A stretch of DNA of 64,000 nucleotides, taken from Vigna angularis (lineage: Eukaryota > Streptophyta > Magnoliopsida > Fabales > Fabaceae). Shown here in pieces: positions 38,768 to 51,040 of this stretch (position 1 is its first letter; each line of letters begins with the position of its first letter). A program made the position numbers and the translations under genes. The stretch spans positions 27,663,306 to 27,727,305 of the forward strand of contig NC_068978.1 of the NCBI RefSeq assembly GCF_016808095.1, given 5' to 3'. The notes under the pieces were generated by a model. It was not told where the DNA came from. It worked only from the letters and a program-made list of their open reading frames with translations, and ran no database searches.

Positions 38768-41764
38768 TTATTATTTTAATTATTTATTTTTTTGTGATTT
38801 CTGTTTATTATAAAAAAGTGAGTGTGTGTAGTGTTTGACAAATAAAAGATACAAATACAGTACAAAAGGGATGGGAGTTATCTTACAAGGGGATTACACA
38901 ATAAAAATTAATGACCAGACAAAAAAATAAAATTAAGAAACTAAAGCGTAAAAAAAAATAAAACAAGAGAAAAGCTCAAATAAATTAGGGGTACAGAGAT
39001 AAAAACCAGGGGTGCCAAGTGAAACTGAAGCTCCTTTGTTTGGGTCAATTCCTTTTTCTCCAACTTTGAATCTGCCAAGGTGTGAAGACGAAATTTGGGG
39101 GTGCCATTGGGTATTTGCTTGTCTGGCCCAAAGCCTCTTTTCGTTCTTTCATCAGAAATCTAGAGACCTGAAGCCTCTCTCCCGAACGAGCAAGCAAAAA
39201 GAGGGATGTGCCTCGTCCTCCAACACACATGCGCCACTGCCTCCGTCGAAGCCGTGAACCGCCGTTTGCGGCGTCGCCAGTAACGACGCGTGCCACCGGA
39301 GCCATCGTCAGCCACGGCGCTAGGTTCTCCTTTTCCTCTTCTCCCGCGCAAAGTTCACCAAGGGCGATAGAGACGGCGTCGCGGTTTGCTCCTGTTGGGT
39401 TCATCATTGATGGCATATGGGGCCGTCGGGGGTATCACCAATTTCAACACAAACCTTCCTTCTTCGTTCCAAATTAAACGCCACAATTCTGGGCACCTGG
39501 GTCACGCTGCTACTGTTCTTACTAAGGGCATCACCAGAACTACCATTGTCACGCTTTTCGCCCACATTTTCCACTTTATTTCATTCTCATTGGTTTCTCT
39601 TGTGGTTGTAGAGTGGAACAGGACATGAGCGGGTCATGGTTCGATTTTGGTAATGGATGCTCCGCGTGTTTAGGTTTGGATAGATGGAAGATGAAGATGG
39701 TCGTGAGGTCAATGTATAAGGTGTGGAGATGATGGTCTGAGGTGAATGCAAATGAAGGAAGATTAATGGAGATGAATGTCTATGGTATCTGGATGAAGAT
39801 GAGGGTGATGAACGGAGAAGAAAAACGGCCTTGGCCGGGTGTGTGGTTGGGAGTGATGAAGTTTGAGGTTAGGCCGTGATATCTGGTGAATGAAGATTAA
39901 GATGATGGGTTGATGAAAAGGGAGGAATATAGCAGTGAGTCTCAACGGAGATGGAGGCCAGAGGTGTATGGTTGCTGATGGATGCGAGTTTGCTGGCTGG
40001 GATAGATGATGATGGGTGGAGATAGGTAGTGGCCGTGAGTGCGGATATAGCTATGGTGACTGGTGCATATGGATGTTTGGTAATAATAGATGGGTACGAA
40101 TATTCACACAGCATCTATTTAACTTAACACATGCAAACTTAACACATGCAACGTAGCAGCAGTATAACAAAGATACATTCAAAGACGACTAACCAAACTC
40201 AGTAAAACATGGAGCGGGTGACATTACTTACCTCTTGAAGCATAGTTCACTGTTTGCTAATCCCGTACGTCCGGTGTCTTCTTCTTCCTAGTGGTTGGCC
40301 TGCCTTTTTCGATAAGGTGCTCCTCCCTCTGAATGTGGAGTGTTGTAGTGGTCTCTCAGTCGTTGGGAGTGACGGCGTAACGTGTTGCTGGCAGCACCTC
40401 TCCCGAACACTCCTCTAGCCGTTGGATGCTCCCTGCTGGAATGTTGTAAAGCGTTTTCAATGATGGATGAAGGCTTGCTGGATGAAGATAAGCGTGATGG
40501 AGCTGGAGTTGCTATGTGGATGGTGTTCGAGAGGAATATCAGCAGTGATGAAGCTGGAGCTTGTGTCTGGTTTTTCCGTGACAGTGGGTGAATATGGGTG
40601 GTGGAGAGTTACAATGGTGCAACGGTGATGAAGGAGCTAGACGGTAGTATTGAGGATGGCAATGGCGGCTGAGGGGGCTTGGGATGATGACGGCTGTGAC
40701 TCAAAGATGGGTTCCTGGTGGTCCCGTGGAGGTGCAACCCGGTGGCTGATGAGTAAGTCGTGATTGAAGGATTGGCGTGAATGGATAATGATGTTGGTGG
40801 TGGAGTTCGGTTTGAATATGCCCCGGTGACTTTGCTGGAGATTCAGTTTCGTTCTGGTGAGGATGATGGAGATTGGCTGTGAGGTCAAGATGCTGGATAT
40901 GGTGATGATGATAGGTATGGTGAGTGATGGTCGCGTAGTTATGAGGTGTTTTAGGGTGGCTGTGACAGTGGGTGAATATGGTTGGAGATGGTCATTGGGT
41001 GAGGATAGGTGGTGGCCTTTAGGTGTTGGTAGTGGCTGCTCGAGATGGATATGCAGGGGTGGTGATGATCTTGGCTGTGTGCCAAAAATGGAGGATCAAA
41101 GAATCAGGATCATGGTGTTGGCCCCCCGTATTGGTTATTGGGAATAGGTGAAGATGAGGTGATTAACCGTGAGCCCCCCCCAAAACCAAGGTTGGTGTCC
41201 CCTCCCTGTATCAATGATGATGAAAGAATCCCCCGATCATGGTGTTGGCCGTGGGTGAATGTGGATCCTGGAGATCTTTTTGGGTGTCTCCCTCCTCTCC
41301 TTTTCGTTCCCGCACGTTGTAGTGGTGTAGCCAGCTTTTCAGAGTTGCAAGATGGGTATTACAGAAGTGCCAGATGGGTGCTCGTGGAAGACAAACTCCG
41401 GTGGGAGTGTCAGAAAAATGATTCCCTTCTTCTGCAGAAACCCATACTGTGAGTGGCTTTTTTTTTACTTTGGCCGCCTGGTGTTCTTGATCATGTGCCC
41501 CCAGCAGTTACTATGATGTGGTGTGCTTCTCTTCCAGCCGGGCCCTGAATATGGAGCTGCCCATGCTGCCAACGTGTTGCTCGTGTATCTATTTCCAGCC
41601 ATGCACCCACCTTTCTCCAAATTAAAAATCCAAAAGTGAAAGCCTGCCAAAAATATTCTCTTGCACCCATACTGCAAATAGCTTTTCAGACGGTTAATGG
41701 CGGACACGGCAGCATGAAGGTGGGAATCTTCGCTGTCATATCAATTTTAAAATGCAGCCAGTTT

Positions 41765-42431
41765 TGGACGTTCGGTCAAGAGCCCGCTACCAAAACGAAC
41801 GACCATTACAAAGATGAACGAATGTCCAGATCGAACGTTCACGAGGTAAACAATCTGATACAGGCCGAACGCAAACAGTAACAAAGAACGAACGTTCAAA
41901 TAGTCAATGAACGAAAACCGAACGTTCACTAACACAAAACAAGACCGAACGTTCACTAACACAAAACACGACCGAACGGTAAACTTGTCGGGCCGAACGG
42001 TTGCACAGTGCAAAGGACGAACAGTCACTGTTTGGACGAGCGGCCACAGTAACAGTGGGTAAGGACGAACGGTTACTGTTTGGACGAGCGGCCACAGCAA
42101 CAGTGGGAAAGGACGAACGCTTGATCAAAGAGGACGAACGCTCGCAAGCTTGAATACTGGACGAACGGTTGAATAGTGAAAAAGGACGAACGGTCGCATA
42201 AGGGAGAGGACGAACGTTCGCACGAGGCAAGGACGAGCGGTTTGAAACTGAGGACGAACGTCCCAAATTAACACATGGCCGAACAGCCGAATACTGAAAG
42301 ACCGAACGCTCAAGCAGTCGATTCTGGGCGAACGGTCGCAGAAACAGTGGGTGAGGACGAACGGTCACTGTTCGGACGAACGTCCTCAGCAACAGTGGGA
42401 AAGGACGAACGGTCACTGTTTGGACGAACGA
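41765..42431. repeat. GACGAACGG-rich array near the end of the solo LTR
   Basis: Irregularly spaced motifs of the form (g/c)gaacg(g/t)tc alternate with 'cactgtttggacga' and 'cagtaacagtgggtaa' blocks. The region is followed by a long T-rich tract. The same CGAACG motif dominates the LTRs of the host element. Confidence 0.85.
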
Positions 42432-42649
42432 CCATCCCCTTTTTTTTATTTTTATTTTTTTATTTATTTTTTATTTATTTTTTGCTATTTTATTTTTTTT
42501 ATTTTTTTTTTAATTTTTGTTATTATATACCCTTTTTTTTTTTTTTGATATTTATTTCTTTTGTTGGTGAAAATAAATTTTATTTAATCAACCCGGACGA
42601 AATTGAGTGTTGACAGATAACAATTATTATTTATTTATTTTATTTTATA

Positions 42650-43197
42650 TATAACCGAAGTCGTGGTGTACAATCGGAGCAAGTGCTCGAACCTGTATGC
42701 ATACTCAGTCCCGACCTATTTCCCGGTATTAACTGAAGGAATTCAATCTCCAGGTCATACCTTACACTGTAAGGAAAGTACTCAGTATATGCTAGCTCTT
42801 TCTCATCTGGACATCTCTTAGCACTATAAATTCTCTCAATGTCCCTAAACCACTGATCAGCTTCATTCGAACTGTAGTTCCATCAAACCGGGCTGGATGA
42901 TGTTGTAGAAAGTTTTCCAAGTTCCACTCTTGGACCGGAATAACAGAAGAGAAAACACCCTGAACGGTCCTGCCACTAGTCAATCACTTTAATGGATTGT
43001 CTTTAAGTGTTCTCAGATGTTACTCTCGCGTTCTCGGCAAATACCCTTGCGGCTTCTAGATTATGCAGGGTTATGGTATTTTACTCCACCAATGCAGCAT
43101 TCTGTTCTTGCAACGCTTGGGGCACCGCATTCAGCATCTGATTAGAGTCAGACGGATCAACTCCCTGGGACGAAGTAGGAGAAGAAGTAGATACCAT
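42650..43197 (-). pseudogene. gag N-terminal remnant of the chromovirus-like element
   Basis: On the minus strand an ATG at 43197 opens MVSTSSPTSSQGVDPSDS, then reaches a stop at 43083. After frame changes, gag-type sequence resumes: EWNLENFLQHHPARFDG near 42930, then DQWFRDIERIYSAKRCPDEK and ELAYTEYFPYSVRYDLEIEF around 42855-42740. These are hallmarks of the Retrotrans_gag domain of legume Gypsy elements. The frame is broken by at least one stop and a frameshift, and the capsid half and zinc knuckle are missing. Confidence 0.8.
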
Positions 43198-43320
43198 CTT
43201 CTGTTCATACAGAAAGAAAGACATTTAGCCTTACTCAAATCAACACAACTTCCAACCCGAGACCAAAGTACACAATCACAAACGAAGCGCACCCACAACC
43301 TACAGGTTTCTAAGGAAGAA

Positions 43321-43334
43321 CTGCTCTGATACCA
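43321..43334 (-). other. Primer binding site, tRNA-iMet type
   Basis: Read on the minus strand, TGGTATCAGAGCAG lies four bases after the end of the 5' LTR. It is complementary to the 3' end of plant initiator methionine tRNA and fixes the element's orientation. Confidence 0.9.
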
Positions 43335-43338
43335 CTAA

Positions 43339-46163
43339 TGTGACATCCCAAAAATACAGTCAAAACTATAAATTTGGAAAATCACCTTTAATAATAATCC
43401 AGTATAGTTTTTCCACTAAAATTTAAAAACGAATGAACGTGCCCAAACCGCACGTCTTACATCAAGAGTCACAATCTGAAGTCGAACGCACAAATAAAAA
43501 CCTGAACGAACGATTTACACAGTACAATTACCGAACGGTCGAACTTAAAAGAAAACGAGTGAGTAGGTCGAACGACCACTCACGCCAACAACTAATAGCC
43601 GAGCGTCTCCCTGCTCAGTCTTCACTTTGACTTCAACCAAGATCTCTTCGTTCAGCACCTCTTCCAAACGCTCGTCTCCATCTGCTCACATCCACACAGA
43701 TGATCATTGCAATGACCAGACGGACGTACAGGTACAATAGACCACACAAGGAAAACGAAAGGGTAAACTTACGTAATTTAACGCATGCATCAACATATAA
43801 ATTTAGGTAAACAATTCAACATACATGCATATTTCAACATACACATTCAGAACATGACAACCCACTTAAACGTGCACATTAAATAAAACTCAACACGACT
43901 GACTGTCCGGACTGTATGAACTCTGTGTAGCTTCGGTGTTCGTGCACCCGGGTGATGTAGTAACTGGAACTCTCATTAGCTGCCACCCGAGGTTAATCCT
44001 ATCTGTCCAAATAATCATCAGGACTAGGACCTCCTGCCGTTCCCACACATGACGTACCCCCTCTACATGAGGACGAGTACTCACGGAACATCAGGATGAA
44101 CAACCGGCTAAGCTTACCACATTCATACATTACAAATCTCAATAATCAAGTTCTGAGTCGTTCCTCCTTGGAACGCTCACTTAATCATCCATACTTTCAT
44201 TTCATCTCATATATAGTTCATCATTCACTTTTGATCATATATTCATAATTCACTAGTCATCATTCCATAATCATTTTCATCATTCATAAGGAAGCCATTA
44301 AAAAGGAATGTTCTTTCAAAAGTCACAATATTTCCATTCATCTCATGCAATCTTCATCATTTAATATTTGTCATTTTACTATTCATCATTTACTGTTCAT
44401 CATGAACTATTCATCATTTAAATACCGAACGTTCCATCACAAGGGGAACGAGAACGAACGCTGTTTTGCGAGACAAGAAGACGCTCGTTCGGATCAAAGA
44501 ACGAACGTTAAGAGTGAGACCAAAAGACGCTCGTTCGTGTCAAATAACGAACGCTAAGAGCGAGACCAAAGACGCTCGTTCGTATCAAATAACGAACGAT
44601 ATTTTGTGGAAAATGAGAACGAGCGCTCAAAACAATAACTAGTGTCATTTTAGGACGAACGCTCAGCATAGGGCCGAGGCTCAATTTGAGCGAGCGCTCA
44701 GTTCAAAACCGAGCACTATTTAGACGAACGCTCTTTCAAAACCGAGCACTATTTGAACGAACGCTCTTCTCAAAGCCGAGCACTATTTGGACGAACGCTC
44801 TTTCAAAACCAAGCACTATTTGGACGAACGCTCTCTCAAAGCCGAGCACTATTTGGACGAACGCTCTTCTCAAAACCGAGCAATATTTGGACGAACGCTC
44901 TTTCAAAACCGAGCACTATTTGGACGAACGCTCTCTATGAAAACGAGCACCAGGACAAACGCTCAGTGTGAAACCGAACGCTAGTAGACTTTAGACACGA
45001 GGACGCTCGTCCTCAACAAGGGATCGATCCAAATGAACGAATCCCACTTCTGTTATTTTCATCAGAGAAACCGAACGGTCAGAGACCGTTCAGCAATGAA
45101 CGTACGTAATTACAGGGGATTGTTTTCTTATTTCATTCCATATACCTTCCAGTTCAAAATCTCATTAAAATCACATGTAACATAGTCATATATCATTTTC
45201 ATTCCATACAAACGAACGTTCATGCATCTCAGAATCCAATATCATGCATTATATTCATACAATCAAATAACGAACGTTCACACAGGCATACATCAAAAGC
45301 AGTTAAATTAAGTAAGCTTCCCTTACCTGGAATGAACGAACGTTCACAGGCGCACACAGACGCTCTCTACTCAAATCCTTATCACCAACGCTCGTTAATC
45401 CACTATATATGAACGAACGCTCAGAAACCCACCTATATTAGGTCATATACTGTTAGGACGAACGTTCAGAATATTTAAGAACGAACGCTTAACATGTAAC
45501 TTAAGGACGAACGCTCGACAACACTGTTTGGACGAGCGCTCGGTACTAAGACGAACAAACGTTCAGAAACGAATGCTCGACAGAGAAAAAAAAGACGAGC
45601 GTTCAAAACAACGTGGACGAACGTTCAATTTGTCAAGTTTTGGACGAACGTCCAATTTGAAACCAAATTGGACGAACGCGATTCTGCAGATTCTGCAGAA
45701 TCACAGGTTTTCCAGAAAACCCGAAAAACCTCCATTTTTAACTCTAAAGCTTTTAGATTTCTACAAAAACAGTAAGATTAACTAATCAAAACGAAAAATC
45801 TAGCACCCCTTACCTCTTGAAGACTTCCTTTGTAAATCTTTGAACCTATCTTCTCCAAGACTTGCAGCTCCAAGCAATTCCACCAAGCTTTGAACTTCTC
45901 CTTCTCTTACAAAAAAAATGGCAGCAAGGTAGCAAGGATTCTTCCCCTTCCAGTGCAGAAACTCTCCCAGTGCAGAACCCCTCAACTCCTTTTATCTTCC
46001 AAGCTTGCATGGTGCCAAACACAAAAGGGAAAATCACGGACGTTCTTTGCTCCCCACTTCCAAAAAAAAAAACAAAACGCGTGACTTCCTAATTGCTTCC
46101 CCACCCCTTCTAAAAATAATATTAAAATAAAAAAATAAAAAAATAAAATACTAGGTCCTTACA
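43339..46163 (-). repeat. 5' LTR (right copy) of the chromovirus-like element
   Basis: It is 2825 bp with the same termini as the left copy and 7 units in the 34-bp array (about 44700-44940). Allowing for the array, about 1% of positions differ from the left LTR. With an assumed plant rate of 1.3e-8 per site per year, that would place the insertion a few hundred thousand years ago. Confidence 0.95.
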
Positions 46164-46168
46164 TACCA

Positions 46169-46652
46169 CATTTCCCTCAATCGTTAATTATCACAAAAAA
46201 TGTTCATAAAAATAAAAAAACATTACATTGAATAATTCCAAAAATTATTACAAAAAAGTCCTATTGTAATATAACTTCAATATGCAACAAATAATACATT
46301 TAATTGTCCTATTCATATAAAAATTAAAATCATATGAAATAAGTAATAGTAACACGTACATATTTTGTTTACACAAAATTATAAACTTTTCTAATAAAAA
46401 TTACGGATATATAATTGTCATAGTACTTATGCTTACTTGATATCCTTTTTACACATTTTTCTAAACCCTAAAACATGTAATAGTATTTATTATTTTTCTT
46501 ATGTTTCATCCCCTTTTAAAACTACAAAAACTAATATTTTACCTCATCCTAGTTCTCTCTCTATATATGTGTGGCTTCAATTGTTTTTTTTATCTTAAAT
46601 TTAAATTTCTTAAACAATATTTCAAATTTGAACAATAGCCACGTAAAAATAT

Positions 46653-46697
<45 letters not shown>

Positions 46698-49287
46698 TTC
46701 TTACTCCTTTTGTACCAGCCTAGTATAAAATAATAATTAATATTACTAAAAACTTTAAACAGTGTATTGAATATTCTTTCTAAATTGATGTATTCCATAC
46801 TTAAAACTACATCAATAAGATCCTAAAGTACTTGATTTAGACGCATGCTATTATAGTTATATCAAGAAATGTTGATATTTCTTGTTCTAAATTTCTATAT
46901 TTTTAATTAAAGTAAAATCGTCTTTTGTTAAATATACTTATAATAAATAAATCAGATAAAATTATTATAAAATAACAAAACTTATTTTAATATTTAACAC
47001 ATTTTTAGCAACTTTACACGAGAAAATTAATATATGCAATATATTAACTTATATAGAGTCTAAAGTTTAGACTTTTAAATACAATTAAAGTACATTAAAG
47101 TTTAGAATATCGATTATATGAAAAGTTGACGCAAGTAAAAAATTAAAACATTAATTATTATTATTACTGACTGAAATTATTTTAGGAAAATAATTATACG
47201 TAGTTATATTAATATATTTTTGTTTTCTTCTTATTTCTTAATTTTCTTCTAATTACATATTTTATTATATTCATTACTCTTTTTTTTTCAATCAAAATAA
47301 ATCCGGAAACTAATGGAAGCTTATGATTTTCTTGTGTTTAGTATTATTTAATATTTAAATAGAAAAATATATAAGAAAAAAATCATATAATAAAAATGAC
47401 GAAATAAAAAGTATAGGTATTAATAAAAAGTGAATTTTATTCGGCTTGATACCTCCATTAGTATAGAATTAAGTTTCTAGCGTAATTAATACATTTTTTG
47501 TTTTCATGAAACTAAAGAATAAAATGATATGCTGGCATTTTCGAAAATTTCATGAATATATAATAGATCTTGGTTCAATAAAAATTCAAAGTTGTATCCA
47601 TCTTTTGGCCTTGGTTAAAAAAAATCAAAACCTAAAGGGTGTCAAATAATAATAAAAAATTTTAAAAAATTATATTTTAAATTGACATAAGGTCTATGAC
47701 TTCAATTATTTAAACAATAGGTGTCATAAGATTTTACAAAAATCACTCTAAAAATTGACAAGTATCTAAACAAGGCTTATAGCTTCAGTTATTTAAAGAA
47801 CTACTATCATAGGATTGTGCAATACTAACATTCTTTCTAAAAACTGACATTTTAAGTTAATAAGTCTCTGAACATGGTCTATACTTTGGTTATTTACATA
47901 ACCGTTGTTATAGGATCCTCAAAAACTTACATCCCAACCAATTCAACTTGATGAAAGGGACAAATATATCTCGACAATGTCAAGATACCTTGATGAGAGG
48001 GCCTAATAGATATCGGTTATTGCAATTTGATGAGTATAGGATGAGACTTTATACATCTTGACAATCTTGAACAAGTACATTATGCAAAATATCAACTTGA
48101 TACATGATACTAAAGTTATGAGATGGGAACATCTTGAACAGGGACTTGTTGTATTCAACTAGGAAATAATTCGCCTGCTTAACGTTATGACAATTACAAC
48201 AGAGTATTCGTTAGCATTTTTGAAAGAACATTTTTTAAGATAATTAAAGAGAGCCGGGTATAAAAAAGGGTTTAGTTTCAAGTAAATGGTATCTTAATCT
48301 TTCTAACATTACTAAAATTTTCACATACTTCCCTATCAGTTAGCGTCAGAGTACTTGCAAGTACCCGTTCCTCATTGGCTTACTATAACCATATCAAACA
48401 AGGATATTTCAATCTAGAAGACATAGCACATCTTAGTTAATAGTCTAGGAATAACACTATACCTTGTAATGTAAATCGATTCCACATAAGAACATTTTAG
48501 CATCCATTATAGGGGTTGATAACAAGGTTCTAAGACGAGTCATCGACCCCTTAAGCCCTTCATTGGGATGAACAATCTTTCCCTTTAGACATTGACTAGG
48601 GGGCTTATCTTCCTACCATGCCCAATAGTTTCACAACGCTTAAGAGTCGATGTCAAAAGCAATTTAAATATTCTTTTCTCTTTTCATCTTCTGAAATGAC
48701 TTTTAAGATTAAAATCGTTATATAACTTCAGTATCCAAAGTGAACAATACCTTAAAAATACAGTGATTGATCCTAACTATGTTTCGACGGATTTGGGATC
48801 GAAACATAAGGTTTAATATAAATATGACTTACGTTACATGAATCTGAATATTTATGCTTTATTTTATGTGCTGTATGAATATTTCCTCTCTTAATTTTTT
48901 TTATCACTTTAAATATTAAAGCAATACTAAATGCCTTTAATAATAATAATATCCTAAAACAATAAATGAATTACGGATATTTTAGCTGGAAACATTTTTA
49001 TAGATCTAAAATTATATTTTATTTACCCTTTAATTATAATTGTAAATTTTATATCCAAGTTTCTTTCGAATACTTTTTGCATATTTAAACAGACAATTAA
49101 CTTCTGAATGAAATGTGTTATAAATAACTAGTTTTAAACTCATGTATAGGTATGGGTTGATGATGTTTTTTTGTGTGTTTATTAACTTGAAGAAAAAAAA
49201 TAAACATTATTAAGTTTATAATTAAGTTTTGAATAAAATCAACCTTAAAAATAATTTATAGGTTTAGAAAGTCAATGTATTTATAGA
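46169..49287. other. AT-rich intergenic region
   Basis: There is an (AT)n run at about 46657-46692. I see no gene. At 48440-48660 there is a GC-richer stretch around 'gggttgataacaaggttctaagacgag' type sequence that may be transposon debris; I could not assign it. Confidence 0.45.
47675..47930. repeat. Three diverged direct repeats, possible CACTA-type subterminal remnant
   Basis: The module 'ggtctatgacttcaattatttaaacaataggtgtcataaga' recurs at about 47690, 47775 and 47878 with divergence (for example 'ggtctatactttggttattta'). Phrases of this kind occur in subterminal repeats of plant CACTA transposons, but no CACTA terminus or TSD was found. Confidence 0.35.
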
Positions 49288-49761
49288 AGCATTGTAACAC
49301 CCCGAGTTTTTTGGCGCTACATCGACTAAATTTTTCCGTAAAAAAAATAAATGTAGAAATTTTGAAATTTTAAACTTCAACATAGACAGAAAATAGTACA
49401 TTATTTATTACAATCGATTCTTCCGAAAATAAAATGTCCACATAGTCAGGATCGAAATAAATTTTTAAAACACTAAAATCACAATCCCAAGTCCTTTATC
49501 CCATCTCTCTTTCGACCTTTATGCATGTTCAAAAGCGTCAGCCATCGCATCTGCAATAACATCTGCTCCCGTATAACATCACGCATTATACGATCATCGC
49601 ATTCACATGCACACACAAACAAGTAGGGTGAGCTAACAATTCAATACAATAAACATACCTCGATACCAAACCATACTATGCTCACTATACCAGATCAAAT
49701 TACATAAACAAATATGAGTTACACACTAAACCACATTGCATGCATCAATATATATCAAACA

Positions 49762-49922
49762 CCAAATCAGAATGCATACACCAATATGCATCATGCATAC
49801 ACCAATATGCATCAAACACCAAATCAGAATGCATACACCAATATGCATCAACAACATATCAGAATGCATACACCAATATGCATCAAACACCAAATCAGAA
49901 TGCATACACCAATATGCATCAC
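49762..49922. repeat. Short tandem repeat with unit 'gcatacaccaatatgcatca'
   Basis: Five copies of 'gcatacaccaatatgcatca' alternate with 'aacaccaaatcagaat' type spacers. The overlapping ORFs in both directions are readings of this repeat. Confidence 0.9.
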
Positions 49923-50384
49923 GTCCATCCATCCCAAAAGTCATACAAATTGACTATATCGCATACATTCACATACTCTCCACATAAATCACATCATTAT
50001 AATTCACAATCATGTTCAGATGCATAAATTCAAATCTAATAAAATCCAATTATTTCAGAAATCATACAAACTGAATATATTCCAACAAGATATATTACAC
50101 AATAATTTAACAGTACATAATCTGTTCAATAGGATTTAAGTTAAAAACTTGTCGAGTAAACTTCTAGGAAAGAGAGGTGCGTCACAATGGACAACTTAAG
50201 TACCAAATCTTTCCTTAGCCAAAGCGTTCCTCAACTAGTTTTTAACAAATTTCTTATTTACAGATTTAAAACAACAGCATATAATATTAACACCGAAATT
50301 TAATATAGATATAAAAAACTAGAAATTAAGCAATATTGAGATCCCTGAGAAGATACGAAATTAATATCTATAAATCTGTAACTC

Positions 50385-51040
50385 TGATTTCAAATCTGAA
50401 TGGTCACAATAATTCACTATTTGTTATGAACTACATATTGAGGTTAACTAGATAGATATTGAGGTTTTACCGAGGTAACTCAGGTGCAGAATTTTAAGTG
50501 GTTTTTGGTTATACTCAAAATGTGGAACTAATTTCCCTAAGCACAGACATTTAATTACAAATCTGAACGGTCAAAATGACTTAATATGTCTTATGAATTA
50601 CATACTAAATTTTGGGCTCACTCTAGCGGTAAATAAAAAATATATGAAATTTTTACCATGATAACTTAAGAACAGAAATATAGTGTTCATCAGATTTTTC
50701 AAAACTTAAAAATTAGTTTCTCCAACCATAGACTTTTAATTAAAAATCCGATCGGTCAAAGTGTATTAATATAGCTTAGGAATCATATATAAAATTTTCA
50801 AGTTGATCTAACGGTCAAATGAGTCATAATATATATTTTACCGAGATGACTAAGTAACAGATCTACAGGGGTAATTAATTTACTCAAACATGCAGGATTT
50901 ATTTCTCTAAGTACAGACTTCTAATTACAAATCCAAACGGTCAAAGTGAAGAAATAGGTCTTAGGATTCATATATTAAAATTTTAGTTAAATCCAACGGT
51001 CATAATAATTAAAAGAAAAGTTTTACCATACTAACTCGAA
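50385..51040. repeat. Four diverged tandem repeats of about 180 bp in the solo LTR
   Basis: The phrases 'aattacaaatc(c/t)gaacggtcaaa', then 'ggtcttaggaatcatatat' and 'ttttaccgagataact' recur in the same order four times, at about 50390, 50550, 50735 and 50915. All copies are clearly diverged. Confidence 0.75.

Larger units (their letters stand above)
37172..42615. mobile_element. Ogre-like solo LTR (5.4 kb), nested
   Basis: It is flanked by the perfect 5-bp duplication GATAA (37167-37171 and 42616-42620) and ends TG...CA. It starts TGTCGCAACCGGAATCGCGA and ends with a CCCGGACGAAATTGAGTGT stretch plus TGACA. The segment 'gtcgccacc ... ggttcgggagtcggttacg ... gggaaggtattagcaccctac' and the 'cctgacaaggattgaccttgctcctacgta' type module are, to my knowledge, characteristic of legume Ogre/Tat LTRs. 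No PBS, gag or pol follows, so the element was reduced to one LTR by LTR-LTR recombination. The large apparent ORFs inside it (39000-41500) show no known domain. If the start and end motifs follow Ogre convention, the LTR is on the plus strand; I leave that open. Confidence 0.85.
31290..46163 (-). mobile_element. Chromovirus-like LTR retrotransposon carrying a WOX-like gene (composite, pol-less)
   Basis: The 5-bp target duplication TACCA flanks it at 31285-31289 and 46164-46168. LTRs at 31290-34214 and 43339-46163 begin and end TG...CA and are about 99% identical apart from one repeat-number difference. The PBS at 43321-43334 and PPT at 34215-34224 put transcription on the minus strand. Only a gag N-terminal part (43197 down to about 42650) and the last ~55 codons of pol (about 34410-34250) remain; protease, reverse transcriptase, RNase H and most of integrase are gone. 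In their place lies an antisense gene cassette (about 34850-36196). A 5.4-kb solo LTR (37172-42615) is nested inside. Without that solo LTR the internal region is only about 3.7 kb. Assignment to a Tekay-like chromovirus rests on the long LTR, the initiator-Met PBS and the pol ending, and is inference. Confidence 0.93.

Noticed and set aside
39012..39628. Several overlapping ORFs of 60-120 codons on both strands
   Set aside because: They lie inside the Ogre-like solo LTR in a GC-richer stretch, overlap in many frames and show no domain or splice structure.
41747..42613. Long minus-strand ORFs (up to 170 codons) with repeated RPF/VRS residues
   Set aside because: They are translations of the CGAACG repeat array and carry no information beyond it.
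49726..50027. ORFs in both directions with repeated MHIGVCI or YTNMHQ peptides
   Set aside because: They are tandem-repeat readings within the solo LTR.
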